This document shows, in pieces, positions 24,669 through 33,519 of a stretch of DNA of 64,000 bases (positions are counted from its first letter, which is position 1; each line of letters starts with the position of its first letter). The notes beneath the pieces are model-generated. The model was not told the DNA's origin, ran no database searches, and saw nothing but the letters and a program-made list of their open reading frames with translations. The stretch is from assembly GCA_034435635.1 (NCBI GenBank), contig DAOTWY010000040.1, positions 1 through 64,000 of the forward strand, given 5' to 3'. Made by a program: the position numbers and the translations under genes. The DNA is from DAOTWY01 sp003696565. Its GTDB lineage: Bacteria; Chloroflexota; Anaerolineae; Aggregatilineales; Phototrophicaceae.

Positions 24669-26435
24669 ATGATGCGATATCTTATTCTGATTTCAATTTT
24701 TTTGCTGGCAGCCGCTGGGCGCATCATCAACATTGATGCAGAAAGCTTATGGGTGGATGAGGGCTTCAGCTATTGGGCGATTCGCCATCATGATATGCTT
24801 GGTTTAATCCTGCGTGATGTTCATCCACCGCTTTATTTTATTGGCTTGCGTGGCTGGGTAGAAGTTGCAGGTATTACAGAATTAGCGTTGCGCTATTTTT
24901 CTGTCCTCCCAAGTTTGCTCAGTGTGGCGATGATTTATCAATTGGCGCGTGAGGTTGGTTATTTGCGCCGTCATACATCAAATATTTTCCCTATGTTGGC
25001 GGCGTTGATGCTGGCATTGGCAGATATGGAGAATTACATTGCACAGCAAGCGCGTATGTATACCTGGCATGTGTTGTGGGTGATTGTTAGCATGTGGGCG
25101 TTTTTGCGCTGGCAGCGTGTTCAAAAGCGTTTCCCGTTGATAATTTGGGCTGTTTCCTCTCTGTTGCTAATCTATACACATTACATTGGATTAGCAGCGT
25201 TAGGTGTGCAAGGCGTGTATGCACTCATTTTCCTGCGTGATAAAACTCGTCAGCAAGCAATCATCGTTCTGATGATTGTTGTCGGTTTGTTCATCCCCTG
25301 GATGCTGGCGGTTGTCAGCAATCAAACCGCCAATGTTGGCACTGGGTTTAATGTCCCTTCCTCGCTGGAATCCTTGTGGAATTGGCGGATCGAATGGTTT
25401 ACTGGACAGTGGGCATTACTAATGGGATTGGCTTTTTGGGGCTTGCTAACATGGCAAGGTCGTGAATTTCGTGTTGCACTACGAAGCGGTTTTTTGTTGG
25501 TGATGTGGGTTGTTGTCCCTGTGGCAGGGGCTTATATCCTGAACTATTACACCCCTATCCTGATGGACTATCGCCTCACACAAATTACACCAGCCATTGC
25601 GTTGCTCATTGCTCTTGGTTTAAGTAATTTTCGTCAACCAACGTTAGGCTTTTTGGTGGCGGTGATCCTGGTCTATGGTGTGGCGATCAATGATACTCCC
25701 CGTCCGCGCCCGCCCTGGCGTGAAGTCGGGCGTAATGCCGCGCTTTATGCCCAAGCCGGTGATTTGGCTTTGGCACACGTTGAACCATCCGGCGATTGGC
25801 AAGTGATGTATTATTTTGAACGCTTCATGCCCGATGTCGAACGGCGATCCATCCGCCAATGGAAACTTGAATCACCAGAAACTTATGGCTTTCTGCCAGA
25901 TTTGCTGCGGCAGTATCCTCATGTGTGGTATATGCACTGGTCAAGTGATATGGATGTCTTTCGTATGTTGACAGAAACAGGGCATGTTCAAACCGCTGTC
26001 ATGAGTGAGGATTGGCTCGGTAACGATTTAAATGTGTATCGCTTTGATGTGTTACCGGATGAACCTGTTATCACCTATGAAAATGGCATGATCCTCCGTG
26101 ATTTTACATTTATACCAGAGCAACAACGACTTGATTTATGGTGGTCTGTTGATACCCCCCTCACCGTTGATTACACAATCTCTGCCTTTTTGCTGGATTC
26201 AAGCGGGATACTAGTCGCTCAAAGCGATGCGCAGCCATTCAATAACCAACGATCCACGACCACTTTTGCAGTAGATGAGGTGGTTTATGATCCACATGTG
26301 TTGCTGCCAGATGTCCCCGCCGGAACATACACCCTGGCGGTCAAAATTTATCTCTGGACACCACAGGGACTCATCGTGCAGCAAACCGCAGACGGTGCTG
26401 AATTCGCCACATTGGGAACGGTACGTTTACCATAA
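24669..26435 (+). CDS. GT39-type membrane glycosyltransferase with C-terminal beta domain
   Basis: 588 residues with GGAGGATATA directly before ATGATG. Catalytic loop ESLWVDEGFSYW with RDVHPPLYFIG, about eleven helices, and the C-terminal block ENGMILRDFTF...RLDLWWSV, VAQSDAQPF, VVYDPH and VKIYLWTPQG. Clearly paralogous over its whole length to the two - strand genes before it. Divergent from 22781-24586 across an 82-base region, which must hold both promoters. Expected to act on the outer membrane face with a polyprenyl-phosphate sugar donor. Confidence 0.85.
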   Translation: MMRYLILISIFLLAAAGRIINIDAESLWVDEGFSYWAIRHHDMLGLILRDVHPPLYFIGLRGWVEVAGITELALRYFSVLPSLLSVAMIYQLAREVGYLRRHTSNIFPMLAALMLALADMENYIAQQARMYTWHVLWVIVSMWAFLRWQRVQKRFPLIIWAVSSLLLIYTHYIGLAALGVQGVYALIFLRDKTRQQAIIVLMIVVGLFIPWMLAVVSNQTANVGTGFNVPSSLESLWNWRIEWFTGQWALLMGLAFWGLLTWQGREFRVALRSGFLLVMWVVVPVAGAYILNYYTPILMDYRLTQITPAIALLIALGLSNFRQPTLGFLVAVILVYGVAINDTPRPRPPWREVGRNAALYAQAGDLALAHVEPSGDWQVMYYFERFMPDVERRSIRQWKLESPETYGFLPDLLRQYPHVWYMHWSSDMDVFRMLTETGHVQTAVMSEDWLGNDLNVYRFDVLPDEPVITYENGMILRDFTFIPEQQRLDLWWSVDTPLTVDYTISAFLLDSSGILVAQSDAQPFNNQRSTTTFAVDEVVYDPHVLLPDVPAGTYTLAVKIYLWTPQGLIVQQTADGAEFATLGTVRLP

Positions 26436-26517
26436 GTTTACAAATTGAGAAATGTTTTATAACACATACGGACGATTATTCACATACATACTCATCCAAG
26501 GGGAGGGCTAAATTGAT

Positions 26518-27027
26518 ATGAAGCGTTTTATGATTTTTGCTTTATTTGCAATAATCTTGATGTTGACTGCATGTAATCGTGGGCGCGTGGAAGGGGTGGA
26601 GCGTAACCCTAACGGTGGTGTTGATGTCACTGTAAGTATTACAGAAGCAGAAGTTACTGGTTGGATCGCTGATGTTCTTACTGTTTCTGGTAATCCATTA
26701 TTGCGTGATCCACAAGTGGATTTGCAGAACGGGCAAATTGTTGTCACTGGTGAGCATGAAAGACGTGATGGTAGTGGACAACGTGTTGGGGGGAGCCTCA
26801 TATTTACGCTCTCTGTTGTCGATGGTGCGTTGTTAGCACAGGTTGTTGATGTACAGATCGAAGGTATCACATTAGATGATCCGGCAATCTCAACAATTAA
26901 TCAGCAATTGGTTAATCGCCTACAACGCCGTGCTGATCCTGATAATCGTGCGATCAATTTTGTGAGCATCACCATTACCAACGATGAAATCCGTACAGTT
27001 ATCAACGCTCGCCGTGTGAACCAGTAA
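26518..27027 (+). CDS. Lipoprotein of unknown function
   Basis: 169 residues. GGGGAGGG precedes the ATG. A signal peptide with lipobox LTAC (Cys19) indicates a membrane-anchored lipoprotein. The mature part (about 25-169) is beta-rich with repeated hydrophobic-polar strands (VDVTVSITEAEVTGWI, GQIVVTGEHERRDG) and an amphipathic end; it may be a lipid-binding fold of DUF2993/LmeA kind, but this is only a resemblance. It lies between two GT39 genes, all in the + direction, so it may act in the same surface glycan or lipid pathway. Confidence 0.65.
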   Translation: MKRFMIFALFAIILMLTACNRGRVEGVERNPNGGVDVTVSITEAEVTGWIADVLTVSGNPLLRDPQVDLQNGQIVVTGEHERRDGSGQRVGGSLIFTLSVVDGALLAQVVDVQIEGITLDDPAISTINQQLVNRLQRRADPDNRAINFVSITITNDEIRTVINARRVNQ

Positions 27028-27057
27028 AGGCTTTTCGCAAGGCATGAACCACCTTAT

Positions 27058-27092
27058 AATCCCCCGAACAAGAGCCAATTGTTTGGGGGATT
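27058..27092 (+). promoter_or_regulatory. Hairpin enclosing a Shine-Dalgarno sequence
   Basis: AATCCCCCGAACA (27058-27070) pairs with TGTTTGGGGGATT (27080-27092), 13 bp with one G-U pair. The right arm contains GGGGGA, the ribosome site of the gene starting at 27094. A TATAAT box (27055-27060) overlaps the left arm. It could be a terminator for the lipoprotein gene or a translational switch. Confidence 0.5.
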
Positions 27093-27093
27093 T

Positions 27094-29616
27094 ATGCGTC
27101 GTTATCTGTGGCTAATTTTGATTTTATGGGGGGCGTTTGCCCTGCGGATGTGGCATTTAGATACCGAATCCATCTGGCATGATGAAGGATGGAGTATCCG
27201 TGCCATCCGTGGACCCTTTACAACACCAGATGACAATACCCCTTTTTTGTATTATTTCACGGGGCATTTATTATGGCGTGCTGGTGCAGGTGAGTCACCC
27301 CTGGCGTTTCGCTATATCTCTGTGTTGATTGGCATCGTAGTTGTCGCGATGGCTTATCGTTTGGCACAACGCTGGTTTGGGGGGCGTTGGACGGTTCTTG
27401 TGGGGATATTGACGGGAATCTCACCGCTATTATGGGAATATTCGCAAGAAGTCCGGGCTTATACTGCTGTGCCACTGGTGGCATTAGGTATGTTGGCAGC
27501 AGCTTATATGTTATTGCGTGCCCCTCTCATCCCGCGCCGAGCCTGGGTTTTTGCTGGGCTTGTGCAGCTAGCCGGTTTATACACGCATAATCTTAGTGTG
27601 CCGCTAGTAGTGTGGCTGAATTTGACACTTGGTATCGTCTGGCTAATCCGCCGACAATGGCGGCAGATACTCATTTGGGCTGGTGTAGAGATCATCGTCC
27701 TCATCGGCTATATCCCCTGGGTATTGACTCAATCACCGTCTGGCACGCCTTTAAATACGCCACCACAATTAGGGCTAAATTTAGCGCGGGATATATGGGC
27801 AAGCTATTTTTATCCGGTATTGGCACAATTAAACTATGCACAGACAAACACCGAACTCGGTTTGGATACCCTTCTGCCTGTTACAGTGTTGGGGCTTTTG
27901 GTGACGTTGCTCACCCTCGCTTGGGGCATTCAGCGTAAGCAAATCATGATTTTATGGCTACTCGCATCTCATGCGGTATTGGTGCCTCTTTTTAGCACCT
28001 TATTGATGATTGCCGCTCATATTGATTTTCATCCACGTTATTATATTGCAGCTGTCCCCGGTACGATACTCTTACTCATTGGAGGCATTGCCGCTTTACC
28101 GCGTCGCGTGCAATATGGCGTAGTTGTGTTGATATTGGTGTTTTATATCGGGCTATCGGGCTTTAGCTTATATCAAATCCGCACACGCAGTTTATATCAA
28201 CATGATGATTTCCGTGGGATTGCGCAATACTATGCAACATTGCCAGCGGATACCGTCATCCTCGTTCCGTTTGATGTAGAACGTGCTTTGCAAGACTATT
28301 ATGTTGACGCACTTAATATCCAAGCACAGTTTATCAACCTACCACTTTATGCCGATGAGGCGACAGTTATCCAAACATTAAATATGTTAGTCCCGCGCCG
28401 CGTTGAATTTTTGACGTGGTATCAGCTGCCAGCGGATGTGCGTGGAATGTATCCTTGTTTGTTGACCAGTGCTAGCTCAGATGTAACACCACCGCGCTTT
28501 TATTTTGGGCTGAGTACACAGCAATTTTATCTTGAACGTCCACTTATTCCGCAAACGATGTCACTACAAGGGGCTTATCGAGAGGTGACGCTATTAGACG
28601 CGGTGACATTTGCCCCTTCTATGGCAGGGACGTGTGTTCGTACAAGTTGGCGGTTAAACCAACCCACTGCTGATGATTTTAGTGTTTCTGCAACTGTGTT
28701 AAATCCCTTTGGCGGGGAAATTACTCAGACCGACTCGCTCATAACCCGTGATGACAATGCTGGCACATCGGATTGGGCAGTGGGTGATTCTGGTTCAGCC
28801 TATCAATTATTGCAATTGCCGGATGGCGCACCGTTAGGTGTATATCCTGTGCGCTGGAATATCTATAGTCCTACTCAATTGAGTGGCTTAGATGTACTGG
28901 ATGACGCAGGTAATCCAGCAGGTAAGTTTATACAAACAACTGTCCAACTAGTCGGTCAGCAGGGGACTTTTACCCGTAACCTTGTACAATCAGATAGCGG
29001 ACAACAAATACAGACCGGTATCCCATTTGATGTAACGTTACGCCTTGCACCAACCTCCCAGGCACAAACGGTTGTGGCATTAGTAGGTGACGATTGGACA
29101 CAAACACAGATTATTGATAATCCCAATCCTGCCGGTCAGCTTGCGTGGGTGAGATTTGTGGTGCCACCAGGAAATCAAGGCGAGGCGGTATTACAAGTCA
29201 ACGGTGAGGATATTGCTCAATATACAGTTATTGATCCGCCACGGTTGTTTGATCCACCTGATTTTGACTTGCCTGTCGGCGAGGATTTCCCCGGCGTTGC
29301 AAAGTTGATTGGGGCAAGCGTAGATGACTTAACTGTAACTTTGGTTTGGCAAGCTCATGCCCCAACAGATATTGCTTATACGGTTTTTGTACAGATGTTG
29401 GATGAAGATGGGCGTGTCATTGCACAGAGCGATGCCCAACCATCACGCCCTACAACAAGCTGGGTTGAAGGTGAGTATATTGTTGATGTACACACCTTAC
29501 ACATTAATGTGCTAGATTATGATGGTGAAACTAGCTTGATTGCTGGGTTTTATAATCCGTCGGATTTTCAGCGTGTGCAGACATCCCTTGGAGAGACTTT
29601 TGCCCAAATACGTTGA
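27094..29616 (+). CDS. GT39-type membrane glycosyltransferase (large form)
   Basis: 840 residues from the ATG at 27094 (MRRYLWLIL), preceded by GGGGGA; the TTG five codons earlier is not supported. Catalytic loop ESIWHDEGWSIR; the HPP motif of its neighbours is replaced by NTPFLYY. About eleven helices to residue 360 are followed by a long soluble part (about 390-840) made of at least two beta domains, ending with a variant of the shared domain (VIAQSDAQPSRPTTSW, EGEYIVDVH). It is the last gene of the glycosyltransferase cluster and ends opposite the CAP-LysM gene with a hairpin in the 88-base gap. Confidence 0.82.
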   Translation: MRRYLWLILILWGAFALRMWHLDTESIWHDEGWSIRAIRGPFTTPDDNTPFLYYFTGHLLWRAGAGESPLAFRYISVLIGIVVVAMAYRLAQRWFGGRWTVLVGILTGISPLLWEYSQEVRAYTAVPLVALGMLAAAYMLLRAPLIPRRAWVFAGLVQLAGLYTHNLSVPLVVWLNLTLGIVWLIRRQWRQILIWAGVEIIVLIGYIPWVLTQSPSGTPLNTPPQLGLNLARDIWASYFYPVLAQLNYAQTNTELGLDTLLPVTVLGLLVTLLTLAWGIQRKQIMILWLLASHAVLVPLFSTLLMIAAHIDFHPRYYIAAVPGTILLLIGGIAALPRRVQYGVVVLILVFYIGLSGFSLYQIRTRSLYQHDDFRGIAQYYATLPADTVILVPFDVERALQDYYVDALNIQAQFINLPLYADEATVIQTLNMLVPRRVEFLTWYQLPADVRGMYPCLLTSASSDVTPPRFYFGLSTQQFYLERPLIPQTMSLQGAYREVTLLDAVTFAPSMAGTCVRTSWRLNQPTADDFSVSATVLNPFGGEITQTDSLITRDDNAGTSDWAVGDSGSAYQLLQLPDGAPLGVYPVRWNIYSPTQLSGLDVLDDAGNPAGKFIQTTVQLVGQQGTFTRNLVQSDSGQQIQTGIPFDVTLRLAPTSQAQTVVALVGDDWTQTQIIDNPNPAGQLAWVRFVVPPGNQGEAVLQVNGEDIAQYTVIDPPRLFDPPDFDLPVGEDFPGVAKLIGASVDDLTVTLVWQAHAPTDIAYTVFVQMLDEDGRVIAQSDAQPSRPTTSWVEGEYIVDVHTLHINVLDYDGETSLIAGFYNPSDFQRVQTSLGETFAQIR

Positions 29617-29648
29617 CTCCCTAAAGCTCTTCAAAAATAATCCGGTTA

Positions 29649-29695
29649 TCGCCACACGGTGGTGTTGCTCAAAGCCAACGCCATTGATGTGGCGA
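29649..29695. terminator. Hairpin between convergent genes
   Basis: TCGCCACA (29649-29656) pairs with TGTGGCGA (29688-29695), and the enclosed bases can extend the stem with a GTGTTG/CAACGCC-like inner helix. There is no clear U-tract. Confidence 0.4.
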
Positions 29696-29704
29696 AATCA
29701 GTCC

Positions 29705-30967
29705 TTATTGCGATCCACGCCGCCAAAACTCAAAACCAGCCAATGCTAATAATCCAGATTGTGCGATTAAAGCGATCGCTAATAGTGCAATGCGGTTGTC
29801 GCCGTCCTCGCTGGTCTGTGGAATATTGATGACTGCTGGTTCTATCAAACCGCTGTTTGTCGTCGGTGGATTGTTCACGGCTTGGGCAACCACTTGTGGG
29901 GTCGAACTTGGGCGTTGGGTGAACGGTGTTGGTGTGGGAGTCGCTGTTGAACTGATTATAGGTGATGTTGATGTCACTGTTGGGCTGAGCAGTGCTGTTG
30001 GCTGTGGAGCTTGTGGCGTAAATGTCGCTGCTGACCAAACAGGCGTTTCTGTGATTTCCGATTGTGGTATAGCCACCTCATTTGATGGGGTAGGAGAGGG
30101 AATCACAGTGATAGCGATAAATGGTGTTTCCGTTGCTGCTGTTTCTGATGATGAGGGTTGTGCTAAATTAGCGACCCCAGCAGCCGGTTCTTCGGTTGTT
30201 TCGGCTAAGGGTGTGGTTTCTGGCGCATCCCAAGGAGGAATCAACACGATTTGACCAATTGCCAAATTACGCCCTTCCTCTTCCGTAAAGCCGTTTAGAT
30301 CACGTATGCGTTGAATGTCATCCCATGTGTAACCGTAAATCAACAGAATGTCACCTAAGGTATCCCCTGGTTGGACTTCGTGCATGATGTTCCCGTTTTC
30401 ATCCACGCCTACTATAAACGACGGTGGTGGTGGGACGGCATTCACATCTGCGGTTGAGCCGTTTCCAAGATAATTGTATGGGTCAGATTGTGGTACAGTG
30501 ATTGGTGGGGCAACCCGCACTGATGTGCTCGGGTTTCCAAAAACTAGTACAAATGCTGTTCGTCCATTGCCGGTTGCGCTGGCAATGCCGATATCATAAT
30601 AATGATCACTTGTTATTCCTTGATAATGGATGGGGGAGTTGAGCCAAAATTGCCATGCAGCATCAACTGTCGCATAATTCCCCATATAGATATTTTCACT
30701 CACCCAACTAGAAGCGTATCCAGCTGCTTGGGCACGTGTGCGCGGTGTGGAGCCATTGGCTTGTGTGTGGCTAATCTGCCCGGTCTCCACCATCCAATTG
30801 GCTTGATTCTGTGCTGCGGCGGTCAGTGCCCCATTAAGAGTGTATGGGTGCAATCCTAATGATGCCCGAAGCCCATTAATGCGCCCCAGCAATTCATTAG
30901 CGACATCTTGACCTTCAACAGGTAAAATAACAACAAATATAAACACTAAAAAGATTAGACGTTTCAT
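29705..30967 (-). CDS. Secreted CAP-domain protein with LysM and C-terminal anchor
   Basis: 420 residues from the ATG at 30967 (MKRLIFLVFIFVVILPVEGQ signal peptide); the GTG six codons upstream is less likely. CAP/SCP domain about 22-150, with LLGRINGLRASLG, the HTQANGSTPRTRA block and SENIYMG; the His/Glu pocket is partly kept. LysM at about 200-250 (VQPGDTLGDILLIYGY), then a long Thr/Pro-rich linker (about 260-385) and a C-terminal transmembrane helix followed by FEFWRRGSQ. The layout suggests a cell-surface protein that binds peptidoglycan through LysM. A near-consensus promoter ends eight bases before the ATG. Confidence 0.88.
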   Translation of the reverse strand: MKRLIFLVFIFVVILPVEGQDVANELLGRINGLRASLGLHPYTLNGALTAAAQNQANWMVETGQISHTQANGSTPRTRAQAAGYASSWVSENIYMGNYATVDAAWQFWLNSPIHYQGITSDHYYDIGIASATGNGRTAFVLVFGNPSTSVRVAPPITVPQSDPYNYLGNGSTADVNAVPPPPSFIVGVDENGNIMHEVQPGDTLGDILLIYGYTWDDIQRIRDLNGFTEEEGRNLAIGQIVLIPPWDAPETTPLAETTEEPAAGVANLAQPSSSETAATETPFIAITVIPSPTPSNEVAIPQSEITETPVWSAATFTPQAPQPTALLSPTVTSTSPIISSTATPTPTPFTQRPSSTPQVVAQAVNNPPTTNSGLIEPAVINIPQTSEDGDNRIALLAIALIAQSGLLALAGFEFWRRGSQ

Positions 30968-30975
30968 AAACTGTG

Positions 30976-31003
30976 ATTTTACCACACACTATCTTGATGT
31001 CTA
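30976..31003 (-). promoter_or_regulatory. Promoter of the CAP-LysM gene (leaderless candidate)
   Basis: On the - strand TAGACA (30998-31003) and TAAAAT (30976-30981) are 16 bases apart. Only eight bases separate the -10 from the ATG at 30967 and no ribosome site lies between. Confidence 0.5.
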
Positions 31004-31074
31004 TCTGACGATTACACAACGCCCTAGATAAAAATTTGCTAAGAATATCGATCTTTTTAAGGGCAGACGTAACC

Positions 31075-31103
31075 TTTTTGCCGATCTAGGTGTTTAATAT
31101 AAT
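31075..31103 (+). promoter_or_regulatory. Putative plsY promoter
   Basis: TATAAT (31098-31103) with a weak TTTTTG 17 bases upstream. The leader then carries AAAGGAG (31117-31123) and a small GGCG/CGCC hairpin (31127-31139) before the ATG at 31148. Confidence 0.45.
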
Positions 31104-31147
31104 ACAAGAATTTTTGAAAGGAGCCAGGCGGTTCACGCCGTAAAAAT

Positions 31148-31789
31148 ATGGATGTTCAATACCTTTTTGGGATGCTGATTATCGTCATCATCAGTTATCT
31201 GTTAGGGTCTATTCCCACAGCTTATATTGTCGCTAAAATCAACGGACGCAACATTTTTGAAGTTGGCAGTGGCAATATGGGCGCAACTAATGTCACACGG
31301 GCATTAGGGTTAAAGTGGGGATTGTTGGTGTTGGCTGTGGATGTGCTCAAAGCTATTTTGGCTATCATCATCGCACGTTGGATCAAGCCTGGCAGCTATG
31401 AATCGGCAACCGCAGTTGCTGCTATTGTGGTCATTGTTGGGCACAACTGGTCTTTGTTCGCATCATTAGTAACTGGTACATTGCGGGGCGGTAAGGGTGC
31501 TGCAACAGCTTTTGGCACCTTATTGATGATTGCGCCTATCCAAGTGTGGATCGGGATGATGATTGTTGGCGGGGTGGTCATTTTGCGGACGCGCTATGTC
31601 TCATTAGCCGTTTTACTGATGATCGGCTTAGCTGTTTTGTGGTTAACCGTTCTCACTTTGCAGCAGCAACTTGATGAAACAGCTATTTTGTATTCCTGGT
31701 CACTAGCTGGTTTAATTGTCTTGCGCTTCCGGGAAAATATTCACCGGTTACTTACTGGCACAGAACGTCGGTTAGGGGAACGTGTTTAG
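31148..31789 (+). CDS. plsY: Glycerol-3-phosphate acyltransferase PlsY
   Basis: 213 residues, five to six membrane helices. The PlsY signature motifs are all present: SYLLGSIPTAYIV at the start, GSGNMGATNVTRALG (about residue 39-53, motif 1), VGHNWSLFASL...GGKGAATAFG (about 98-122, motif 2). PlsY transfers an acyl group from acyl phosphate to glycerol-3-phosphate at the inner face of the membrane, the first step of phospholipid synthesis. The only AAAGGAG lies 24 bases before the ATG with a hairpin in between. Its stop overlaps the GTG start of the next lipoprotein gene by eight bases. Confidence 0.93.
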   Translation: MDVQYLFGMLIIVIISYLLGSIPTAYIVAKINGRNIFEVGSGNMGATNVTRALGLKWGLLVLAVDVLKAILAIIIARWIKPGSYESATAVAAIVVIVGHNWSLFASLVTGTLRGGKGAATAFGTLLMIAPIQVWIGMMIVGGVVILRTRYVSLAVLLMIGLAVLWLTVLTLQQQLDETAILYSWSLAGLIVLRFRENIHRLLTGTERRLGERV

Positions 31790-32486
31790 TTTACGATTGA
31801 CGATAATAACCGCCATACTGTTTGGGGTGGCGGTTCTTTCTGCTTGTGGGGGGGCTTCATCATCATCACCAACGGAAACTATGACCGTGAGCTTGTTGCC
31901 CCCCACACAAACATATACCCCTATTCCTACTATAGTTTTTTTACCAACTGCTACACCATCACAAACATCAACTTCAACGCCATTCCCAACCTTTAATCCA
32001 CAAAGTGCGGCTGCTTTGGCACGTCCTACCTTGCCACCGACCTGGACACCGACTTGGACAGTTACGCCGTCTTTTACCCCAACGATTACAAACACCCCAA
32101 CCATCACCCCCACCAGAACCATTGATGAACTGTGTCAATCAGGTGTGGATTTAGCATTCGACTGGGAATTGCGGACTTATCAATCAGATGATGTGGCTCC
32201 CATATTTGCCTCAACGGATGACCCAAACACCACTATTGTGTTCTACGCGGAAAAACAACATGATCCCACTATAACACTTGAGTTTACGTTGCCTGGTGGT
32301 AGTTTGTATTTTGCAGGCGTTCCTATTGAGTCATTTCCTGAACCTGGCATATATGACTGGAAACTCAGTGTGACCCGCGGGGAGGAAACTGGCTTATGTG
32401 CTATTCAAGGCACACTCACTATTAAAACGCTTAGCCTGTTGGATTTGATGCGCAATGCCTATCCAACCGCTACACCACAAAATTAA
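31782..32486 (+). CDS. Lipoprotein with Thr/Pro-rich linker
   Basis: 234 residues, GTG start overlapping the end of plsY and therefore translationally coupled. Signal peptide with lipobox VLSAC (Cys22). A long Thr/Pro/Ser spacer (about 30-110) with TWTPTWTVTPSF-type repeats should hold the C-terminal domain away from the membrane. The final 120 residues form a beta-sandwich-like domain with two cysteines (IDELCQSG and GLCAIQG) that could be disulphide-linked. No family was recognised. Co-expression with plsY suggests an envelope role. Confidence 0.75.
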   Translation: MFSLRLTIITAILFGVAVLSACGGASSSSPTETMTVSLLPPTQTYTPIPTIVFLPTATPSQTSTSTPFPTFNPQSAAALARPTLPPTWTPTWTVTPSFTPTITNTPTITPTRTIDELCQSGVDLAFDWELRTYQSDDVAPIFASTDDPNTTIVFYAEKQHDPTITLEFTLPGGSLYFAGVPIESFPEPGIYDWKLSVTRGEETGLCAIQGTLTIKTLSLLDLMRNAYPTATPQN

Positions 32487-32518
32487 AAGGGGCGCAGCTA
32501 TAACAACTAACTACGCCC
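32485..32518 (-). terminator. Terminator of the triple-repeat secreted protein
   Basis: GGGCGCAG (32490-32497) pairs with CTACGCCC (32511-32518) with one G-U; TTTTAATTTT follows on the - strand. Confidence 0.6.
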
Positions 32519-32528
32519 AACTAATAAA

Positions 32529-33437
32529 CTAGCCACACCAATCTGCTGTACAAAAGGGCGCAACGCGCACAGACCCGACCGACGGTAGGCTTTCAAAGGT
32601 TTCTTGGGTTATATTTGTAAACCGATAGTCCACAAACACCTCAAACCCATCTCCTCGCACCATCATTAATGTCGAACCACCATCTCTTGCAACAGGTTCT
32701 ACTTGCGTCCCAATTGGCATGATGCCAGCGCGGATTGTCGCTGCTAGGTCTATAAACCCGACTGCATCTTGCTGTGTAATTTGAGGCACTGATGGATCGA
32801 CAATGACACGATTAGTTGGTGATGGAGAGAGATAGGTTGCCTCCACAAACAATGCGGCTTCTAGAGCTGCTTGTGCGCAAAAATCTGGTGCGGTTCGGTC
32901 TGCCATCAATGTAAAAACACCGCTTTTTTCTAAAAATTGTACCAATGCTTGGGTTACCCGGTCACACCGCATTAATGGTTCCCCACCAATCCACTCTGCC
33001 GGACGGCTTGTCATCATATGGTCTGCCAATAACTCAAGATCATGCCGGATGTCTCTTGCAATTGCATTTGGTGTGCTTGGCACCACGCCAAACCATCCAG
33101 CTAGGGGAGCTTCTGCGCCTAACAACACCCCTGCCAAAATTTCTAAATCAAGCCGGATTAAGATGGCGAGTTGTGGATCATTAACATCACGGCTGCCACT
33201 CCAACCGGGAGGGCGGCTTGCCCCATATGTTGCGGTGGCTAATCGTTCCAAGTCATCCCGCGCTGCCAGCAATACATCTAAGGTGTTATCTTCTGGTTCA
33301 CTTGCTTCTGGTATCGGGGCTTCCTCTGTGGTTTCAACAACTGGTGTCCCAACAGGTTGGGGGTCTGGGGTAGGGTCTTGTGCTAAAACAGGCAATACCA
33401 TCAGCCAAGTTAACAAAATCAATGCGATCCCTCGCAT
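32529..33437 (-). CDS. Secreted protein with three internal LD...RP-W-G repeats
   Basis: 302 residues from the ATG at 33437 (GGAGAAGCC before it). The signal peptide ends near AQDP (about residue 20), then an acidic/Pro linker. Residues about 55-175 contain three diverged repeats of about 45 residues, each with an LD/DLE.LA helix and a RP..W.G turn (DLERLATATYGASRPPGWSG; LDLEILAGVLLG; HDLELLADHMMTSRPAEWIG). The last 120 residues are a separate domain with cysteines near the end (FCTADWCG). No known family was recognised. Probably extracellular. Confidence 0.65.
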   Translation of the reverse strand: MRGIALILLTWLMVLPVLAQDPTPDPQPVGTPVVETTEEAPIPEASEPEDNTLDVLLAARDDLERLATATYGASRPPGWSGSRDVNDPQLAILIRLDLEILAGVLLGAEAPLAGWFGVVPSTPNAIARDIRHDLELLADHMMTSRPAEWIGGEPLMRCDRVTQALVQFLEKSGVFTLMADRTAPDFCAQAALEAALFVEATYLSPSPTNRVIVDPSVPQITQQDAVGFIDLAATIRAGIMPIGTQVEPVARDGGSTLMMVRGDGFEVFVDYRFTNITQETFESLPSVGSVRVAPFCTADWCG

Positions 33438-33519
33438 AGTGGCTTCTCCTCGATTATCCATTTACTCGAATAGCTGCATTATAACATGGTCTTGTTTTTA
33501 CATAGGTGTATAGCAACCC

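Noticed and set aside
29790..30254. 154-residue + strand frame
   Set aside because: It is the complement of the Thr/Pro-rich linker of the CAP-LysM gene; the Val/Gly-rich composition results from that linker.
31772..32122. 116-residue - strand frame rich in Val/Gly
   Set aside because: Antisense of the Thr/Pro linker in the lipoprotein at 31782-32486.
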